Assembly: GCA_949752735.1 (NCBI GenBank)
Contig: OX457041.1
Span: forward strand, 30,586,400 to 30,650,399
Length of the DNA stretch: 64,000 nt
Reading direction: 5' to 3'
Source of the DNA: Lumbricus terrestris
Taxonomy: Eukaryota > Annelida > Clitellata > Crassiclitellata > Lumbricidae
Shown here: positions 32,501 through 41,595 of the stretch, piece by piece
How positions within the stretch are numbered: the stretch's first letter is position 1
Layout of the letters: each line of letters starts with the position of its first letter
Translations under genes and position numbers: made by a program
Notes under the pieces: generated by a model
Database searches by the model: none
What the model saw: only the letters and a program-made list of their open reading frames with translations
What the model was told of the DNA's origin: nothing

Positions 32501-35500
32501 GTACAAAAGTGGTACAAAGCAACGTTCATTGTTCTGCTTATAGCGAACATTGTAAGTCATTCTTCATTGTTCATCTTCAGAATCTGTCTAAGTTGACTAT
32601 TCTCAACCTCTTCATTGATGTGAGGATTCAAATGTATTGATCTAGTAAAATAGGTTGTGGGGTACAAAAGTGGTACAAAGCAACGTTCATTGTTCTGCTT
32701 ATAGCGAACATTGTAAGTCATTCTTCATTGTTCATCTTCAGAATCTGTCTAAGTTGACTATTCTCAACCTCTTCATTGATGTGAGGATTCAAATGTATTG
32801 ATCTAGTAAAATAGGTTGTGGGGTACAAAAGTGGTACAAAGCAACGTTCATTGTTCTGCTTATAGCGAACATTGTAAGTCATTCTTCATTGTTCATCTTC
32901 AGAATCTGTCTAGGTTGACTATTCTCAACCTCTTCATTGATGTGAGGATTCAAATGTATTGATCTAGTAAAATAGGTTGTGGGGTACAAAAGTGGTACAA
33001 AGCTACGTTCATTGTTCTGCTTATAGCGAACATTGTAAGTCATTATTCACTGTTCATCTTCAGAATCTGTCTAGGTTGACTATTCTCAACCTCTTCATTG
33101 ATGTGAGGATTCAAATGTATTGATCTAGTAAAATAGGTTGTGGGGTACAAAAGTGGTACAAAGCAACGTTCATTGTTCTGCTTGTAGCGAACATTGTAAG
33201 TCATTCTTCATTGTTCATCTTCAGAATCTGTCTAAGTTGACTATTCTCAACCTCTTCATTGATGTGAGGATTCAAATGTATTGATCTAGTAAAATAGGTT
33301 GTGGGGTACAAAAGTGGTACAAAGCAACGTTCATTGTTCTGCTTATAGCGAACATTGTAAGTCATTCTTCATTGTTCATCTTCAGAATCTGTCTAGGTTG
33401 ACTATTCTCAACCTCTTCATTGATGTGAGGATTCAAATGTATTGATCTAGTAAAATAGGTTGTGGGGTACAAAAGTGGTACAAAGCTACGTTCATTGTTC
33501 TGCTTATAGCGAACATTGTAAGTCATTCTTCATTGTTCATCTTCAGAATCTGTCTAAGTTGACTATTCTCAACCTCTTCATTGATGTGAGGATTCAAATG
33601 TATTGATCTAGTAAAATAGGTTGTGGGGTACAAAAGTGGTACAAAGCAACGTTCATTGTTCTGCTTGTAGCGAACATTGTAAGTCATTCTTCATTGTTCA
33701 TCTTCAGAATCTGTCTAGGTTGACTATTCTCAACCTCTTCATTGATGTGAGGATTCAAATGTATTGATTTAGTAAAATAGGTTGTGGGGTACAAAAGTGG
33801 TACAAAGCAGCGTTCATTGTTCTGCTTCTTTATTGTTCACATTCACAATCTGTACAAGTTGAGTACTCAGCTTCTTCACTAACATCAGCTTTTGGCGATC
33901 ATTTTTAGCGAGCATGACACCGTAACGCTTCAGCTTGAAGGGTTAGGCCATTGATATGTATAGTTAATAATAATTAATTTATTAATACAAATCAGTGGGT
34001 TAGGCCACTCTGGCTCCAGAGAATTGCAGAAATCTTCCAGTGCCAGAAAAGACTTTGCATAGAATACCTAATACAAAGAAGAATTTGGGCTGGTCGTTTT
34101 GGCAGTTGATAGCCTCACAGTAAAAGAATTGATTGGCATCAAAAACACCATATTGGAAATTTTGAGGGTTAGGCCACTCTGGCGCTCAACGCCTCAATTA
34201 TAACCGTGAATAATTATATAATTAATTTAATAATATAATATTTAAGTATATATGCAAGTATTATATACAGTTATACACAGGTCTTTCACTCAAAACTGAT
34301 ATACAGGGTGCGCCAAAATAGTAATCCCCTACGGATTTTTGTCAATATCTTGGCCAAAAATAGGAATTTTTCAAATCCAGTTTTACGGGTTTGAAGGTAA
34401 TTCATATCTACGCACAATAGCCAAATCTCATAGCCACATGTAAAACAGAACAAAAGTTATATCACTTTTAGTGAGGCCACCCACCGGTTTTTGACGATTC
34501 AAAAACGCGACGCAACGAAAAGTAACAAAAAAACCAATTATTCTGGCCAAAATCTTGGCCAAAACTAAGAATATCGAAATGAAATTTTACAGGCTTAAAG
34601 ACAATTCATATCTGCACATGATGGTCAGATTCCATCAAAATATTTCAAACAGAACATAAGTTATACCACTTTTAGTGAGGCCACCCCCGTTTCTTGACGA
34701 TTCAAAGACGTAACGCAGCAAAAAGTAGCAAAAACACGATTTTATTAAGTCTAATCTTAACTAATTGTTATCAAATAGGCTTTGATAATGTCAGATGATC
34801 ATTATTATTACTGTTTAAAAAAGGAACAGGGTACCAGCGTAGCTGCACGTCACTGAGAAGTCACTTAGCAAGGTGACAATCAAATTGGTAAATAAGAAAT
34901 CTGTCAGATTAATCAACAGGTCCATCAAGAACTTTGCAAAGAGACTCAAAAGAAGTTTTGGCACTGGTGGTGGGCACATTGAACATAAGTTGTGAATCAC
35001 TATCAAGTTCAGTTCCAAACATTTATTTGAGATATGACTTGAAAAAATCACGTTTTTGTTACTTTTTGTTGCGTTACGCTTTTTGAATCGTCAAAAACGG
35101 TGGGTGGCCTCACTAAAAGTGGTATAACTTTTGATGTGTTTGCAATATTTTGATGAAATGTGGCCACCATGTGTAGATATGAATTGTCTTTAAGCCTGTA
35201 AAATTTCATTTCGATATTCTTACTTTTGGCCAAGATATTGACAAAAAACCTAATTTTTGTTGCTTTTCGTTTTTGAAACGTCAAAAAACGGCGGGTGGCC
35301 TCACTAAAAGTGATATAAATTTTGTTCTGTTGGAATTATTTTTTTATAATTTGACCATTGTACGTAAATATGAATTGCCTTTAAGACTGTAAAGTTTCAT
35401 TTAAAAATTCTTATGTTTGGCCAAGATATGGGCTCAAAACCGTAGGGGATTACTTTTTTTTGGCGCACCCTGTATATATATATATTTAATAATATTAATT

Positions 35501-36624
35501 ACATAATTATTATTAGTTGTTCAGTATAGGCTACCATCACAGCCTTAATCCTTTCGACTCCTTTTGGTCTATACGCTTTGAGGGGAACTCTCTATATTAT
35601 AGACGCCAATCCTATTAACGGCGACACTAAGTATAGGTCTCCCGGGCTTTAGGCCCTAAAATAACGCTAGCATGATCGACACGCATCTGACTAAAAGTGG
35701 AGCTCTCTAGTGTCGAATACAGTTGCTCCAACTTCTTTATATACGTATATCCTATATCTGCCTATCCATGCACTATAAAATGATATCTGCGCCATTGCAT
35801 TCCATGGGAAGCGCCGAACCCACTTCTTCTTCACAACTCCATGCACTCTCGAGGGATTCTGGTTTTCATCTATATATTTCGGTCACAGTGTGTGTTCTGA
35901 ATCACGGTTATAATTATTATTATACCTGCTCCTGCATGCTGTAGCTTAGCGATGACTTCGCATTGATGCATCTACAAGAATAATTATTGTGTATGCTAAT
36001 CGAGTGTGCGCAGTTTTACAGCAAATTGTGCATTTCATTTCGACGTCCGCATATATTAAAGTCCAGAACCTGGGTTACAAAGAACTTGCCCAAATGACTG
36101 AGTCTGATAGTGATAAATACAATATGTTGTCTTTCCAAGTTTCCTCTCCTATAAACATTTTAGTTATGCATAAATATTATAATTATGCATAAACATTATA
36201 ATTATGCATAAATATTAATTTATAATTATGCATAAACATTATAATTATGCATAAACATTATAAGTATGCATAAACATTATAATTATGCATAAACATCATA
36301 ATTATGCATAAACATTATAATTATGCATAAACGTTATAATTGTGCATCCTTTTTGTTGTTCATGACTTAATGTATCGTCATCTTTTTATGTACGTAGTTC
36401 ACTGCATCGCTTGGCGCAACTTGTGCGGATGGGAATGGTCTTGGATGACGACCACTCAATACGAGATGGGTAAAAACCCTCCCAATGATGCTGCTGCTGA
36501 TGATGTTGCCAATGACAACAGTGATGAAGCAAAGGACGTCGCTTCGAGATTTCTCTACACGATCGACGATTCCATTCGAGCGTACGACGACAATCAGGAG
36601 AGACTTCGAAACGAGTCATCATCA

Positions 36625-36666
<42 letters not shown>

Positions 36667-39600
36667 ACCACCGCAGATGAACACAGAAGATGTGAGTAGC
36701 ACTGCAGCCGCGCAAAAATCTTGTCTTCGGGAGGAGTTCCCACTTGTCAGCGCAAGGCAGACAGCTAGTTTTCATGGAATATAATATGCTAAGACTTCTT
36801 TCTATTGTGTTATTATAGTCTTTGGAAGTTTCTTTAAATCTGGTTTATTTTGTTCAGATCGGATCAATTTCGTTTCAGCTCCTATTTTATTTTCACAGCT
36901 GTGATCTTCAAAAGGTCACAGCTTCAAAAATTTGTAGGCCTACATACTGCAGTAACTGCACACATAGGCCTATACAAAAAGCGAATCATCTTAGCTTCAG
37001 CTCCTAAAACCTGCGACCTCGATCCTCTTCCGTCATTCCTTCTGCAAGAGTTCATCGACGTCTTCCTTCCTTTCCTTACAGTCCTCTGTAACCGCTCTCT
37101 TCAAGAGGGAGTTCTTCCTTCGTCGCAGAAGAAGTTCATCCTTGTTCCTGTTCCGAAGCGTGAAGGACTGGACTTGTCAGATCCTGCCAACTTTAGGCCA
37201 ATTGCGAACGTTTCGTTTCTGTCTAAAGTAATTGAGAAGATTGTTGCTTATCAATTAACAGCTTATCTTGATGTGAACAATTTACTGCCGATTTTTCAAT
37301 CTGGTTTTCGTAAGGGTCACTCCACGGAAACCCTGTTAGTTCGCCTTCTTTCTGATATATATGGGGCAACTGATAAATCACAGGTCACCCTTTTAGCACT
37401 ATTTGATGTGAGTGCGGCTTTCGACACTGTGGATCACGATATCCTTCAAAAACGCCTATCGACCTCGTTCGGTCTTTCTGGGAACTTTCTCGACTGGCTT
37501 GGCTCCTTCCTTCACGACCGTTCCTTCTCTGTGGTCTACGGGTCCACCAGGACTCCGTGGGTTCCTGCTCCGTATGGCCTGCCCCAGGGTTCTGTCCTGG
37601 GCCCACTCTTATATATTATTTATACTGCTGATCTTGGTTCTCTCCTTGCCGCTTCTTCTGTCCTGAGCCAATCCTATGCGGATGACCTGCAAGCGTATTT
37701 GCATTGTCTTGCGCCAGCAGCCCTATCCACTGTTAGGGTCATGAGCCGGACAATGGAGGCTTTGGAGGCCTGGATGTCCTCCAATCGCCTTCGGCTAAAC
37801 TCTACCAAAACCCAATTTATTTGGTTTGGCACACGCCAACAGCTCGCCAAAATTGACCTGGAGGTTCTTGCTCGAGAGTTCCCCCACTTTACCTTCTCTT
37901 CCTCTGTCCGGGATCTTGGAGTCACATTGGACCAAGAACTTACTTTTACGCGGCATATCAACCTGCTTTGCCGCAGCTGCTACTACCAATTGCGTCAGCT
38001 TAGAGTGGTGCTCCGCTCCTTAACCTTCAATGCTGCCTTAACGCTAGTCCATTCTTTTGTCGTCTCTCGTCTGGACTACTGCAGCGCCCTCTATGTGGGT
38101 CTTCCGGTGACTCGGGTTGGGTGCTTGGATCGGGTCTTGCGCTCTGCGGCACGCCTTGATGGTCGCATCCCAAGATTCGGCCATGTTACTGACTATATGC
38201 GGGATGTCTTGCATTGGCTCCCTTTTTCACAAAGGATCACTTACCGGATATCTTCCTTGGTTTGGCGCTGTCTCGCGGGTGTGGCCCCTGTTTATTTGCA
38301 GGAGCTCTGTTGCTCCACCCTGAACGTCCAGCGCCGTGGCTCTCTCCGCTCTTCTAAACAGGCTCAGCTTCTTGTCCCCCGGTCACGCACTTCTATCACA
38401 CAGAACTGTGCCTTTTCTGTTGTTGGCCCTACAACCTGGAATGGGCTTCCTGTGGAACTACGTCTTGTGCCTAGAGCCTTTGAGACTACGTTCTACTCTG
38501 CTCTTAAAACTATTCTTTTTAACCGTGGTTGGGTCGGGAGCGCTTCTGAGTAGATACTCTTGAAGAGGCGCTATATAAGTGTTTGAAATGAATGAATGAA
38601 TGAATACAATTATTTATCTATTTCTTGCATTTGCTATATATATATAGGGTGTCTCGATAGGTCGTGAACGATTTTGAATGCAGATAAATATATGTTATAC
38701 ACAAGATAATGTGTAAAGCTGTATACTGGCGGATAGGTTGTTCAAATGAGAATGTTACGCAAAAATGTTTTAGATCACTAGCTCACTTATTCAAATTTTA
38801 GCGCCAATATCCGTGACGTCATCAAATCGTGCCAAGTAAACGTCCAGTTATATAGGCCGAAAGCAGTATTGTACGATCATCATTGTTAATCCACACATAA
38901 TTAATTAATTAATACAAATTATCATTTAGTATTTAGCCTAATAATATTTCCTTTACTCTTTATTACAGCCTCAAGTCGATTAGGCATCGAGCCAATTAGA
39001 TTTTTTTTACGGCCTATATAACTAGACGTTTACTTGGCACGAATTTTATCTTGTGTATAACATATATTTATCTGCATTCAAAATCGTTCACGACCTATTG
39101 AGACACCCTATATATAGCGCCCCTTCAAGCTCTCAACTCAGACTCTCAGAAGCATGGGCGGAGACATATAGGGGGACAAAGGGACGGTCCCCAACATTTG
39201 TGGTGGGGAGGAACTGAGATGCTCATATAATCATTTCCCCCTAAAGTTCATAAATATTTTAAAATATCATTATACACTCCAGCAGTGTCAAACATTGTCT
39301 ATCCATGATGAGCAATTTTGTTTAGATGAAAGCTTAAAATGCTTCCATTACAGTGTGCAAATACAAAAAATCAGCAATGGGAGGGCACATTTATTGAAAT
39401 CTTAAACCACGTCTCTGAGACTCTGAGCACTGAAATCATGAGTAGTCTTGTTAAGATGACAATTTTAACAGATACGGTTACAGTGTGCAAATCCCACAAA
39501 TTTTAGGCAATTGGGAGCGACAATCTGAAGGTTATAGCTATATAAGAGAATTTAGACAATGCAGGGGCATTTATCGAAGTTTTAAACGATGTCTTTCAGC

Positions 39601-40264
39601 AATGAAAATAATTATCAGAAATTTCGTTACAATGGCAGCCGAAAATGCTACCATTGCAGTGTGAAAATTAAAAAATGTCGATGATGGGGAGGGCGCACAC
39701 CTCCCTCCCCAAACCCCTCCCCTGCTCAGCGCTTTGCGCCTCGGCGATCGTCTTTCGGCCGCTTGTTCATATCACACGTTGTCAGGACCATGTCTCTGCC
39801 TATGCTCAGATGCGCTCCGAACTACAGCCAGGACCCTGCATCGGAGTTTCACGTCGAAGCGGCCGAGCAATTGCGACTGTGCGAGCGAAGGACTTGCTAA
39901 TATCAGGATATACTGATTTCTGGCTCTAGAGTCATGATCTTTAGGGACACAAACAGTACCTGGTAGTGTACGTATTGCAGTGTGCACTTGTTATAGCGCC
40001 CCTTCAAGAATCTGGTCAGAAGCGCTCTCTGCTACAGCGCGGAAAACTGAATCGGAGTTTCACGCTGAGCGCTGAGCAATTGCAAGATTCCTACGCGGCG
40101 GCTTGAGGTGGATTCGAACCTGCAGCCTTCCGGCTGCAAGACAACGAACATAGCCTATATACCACCGCGCCCCATAAATAGGGTTGGCCCTATGTGCTGC
40201 AGTTTGCCTTGTGACGGTTCTTCTATGCAGCATGCATGATCAATAGGCCTATGATATTAAACAT

Positions 40265-40296
<32 letters not shown>

Positions 40297-40668
40297 TTGA
40301 CTGACTGACTGACTGATTGTTTGACTGACGACTTCATTGAATTGGTTCCTATTATACACTTACATCATACATGTGAGTGGTTTTCATTGTTATCAAATGC
40401 ATGTTGTCTTTCAGATTCTTCAGCCTATGATTTTGGCCTCTTCAACTGTGGTCTCTGGGCTTCTACGGTGGCTTTCGTTAGCCTAAGCATCGTGGCAGGA
40501 CTCGCCCTATTTGTCCTTGCTCTCTTGAACCTTGGCCTTTCAACTGTCCTTGGCAAGGTCATCCGTCCAGCTTGGATATTCGCAGGGACGGGTGTTCTAG
40601 GTACGTATAGGTTATTCGATTATAGACTTACACTGATCATTAGATTTTAGTAAACCAGACGTCTGCAC

Positions 40669-40716
<48 letters not shown>

Positions 40717-41529
40717 CGACGACGACGATGATGATGTAGCCTATACATGCATTTATAGCAATTGCATCCGATACATGGGCAACTGCACCTATGGAGCAAG
40801 AGCAGCCCCTTTGGAAAGTTGGCACCTATTTGTTTTTTATGGCCTAATGTTCACAAAAATATTTGTTTCCACGACGCATTCATTATGATTATTCCATAGT
40901 GAACTTTAATAATAGGCATAGGCCTATAATATTATAGGCCAACAGCTAATTATTTTCAATAAAAAATTTTATCGTTGCTTTTAAGTTTATCAGTGCTGCC
41001 CTCGGGTTCAAGGATAAGCTCAAACTCTTCGGTGGTCCGCGATGTCAAAAGGGTTTGACACAACACGGGCCTAAATGATTGGACCAAAGCTATATGGCCT
41101 TATAATATTACTAGCTGGTGTAACCGGCGTTGCGCGGGAAATTTCGATTTTTCGTCCCCAAATCCAGCTCCACCTGCCTGCGGCTTCGCCGCCCATTTGT
41201 GGTTTATAAATGGTAATTTATGCCCCTTTGCTTGGAAGGTCTTCCCCAATTCTGCTGGTTAAACTCATGTTGCATGGGGCTCCTCCTGGTATATATACTC
41301 CTTGGCCGAAGGCATTTATCTTTCCCAAGTACAAGGTGGTTGCGCTGAGAGGGCTCGAGTTTCATGCTAAGCTTTGGCGAAAAAATTTAATGACGTCAAA
41401 ATGACGTCAAAAGCAACGTGCATTTGTTATTGCACAACGATTCAAATAATAAAGTAAGTAAGTAAGTATATACTTTAATGGACCGCCTGCAAACGCACTC
41501 CGGGAACATCAATCAGTTATGAACAACAA

Positions 41530-41595
<66 letters not shown>

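Noticed and set aside
31440..33880. CRISPR-like regular repeat
   Set aside because: Units are directly adjacent with no unique spacers, 161 bp long, in a eukaryotic intron; it is a satellite.
36386..36775. Minus-strand frame with poly-Leu
   Set aside because: Shadow of the (CAG)n run in the candidate clarin exon.
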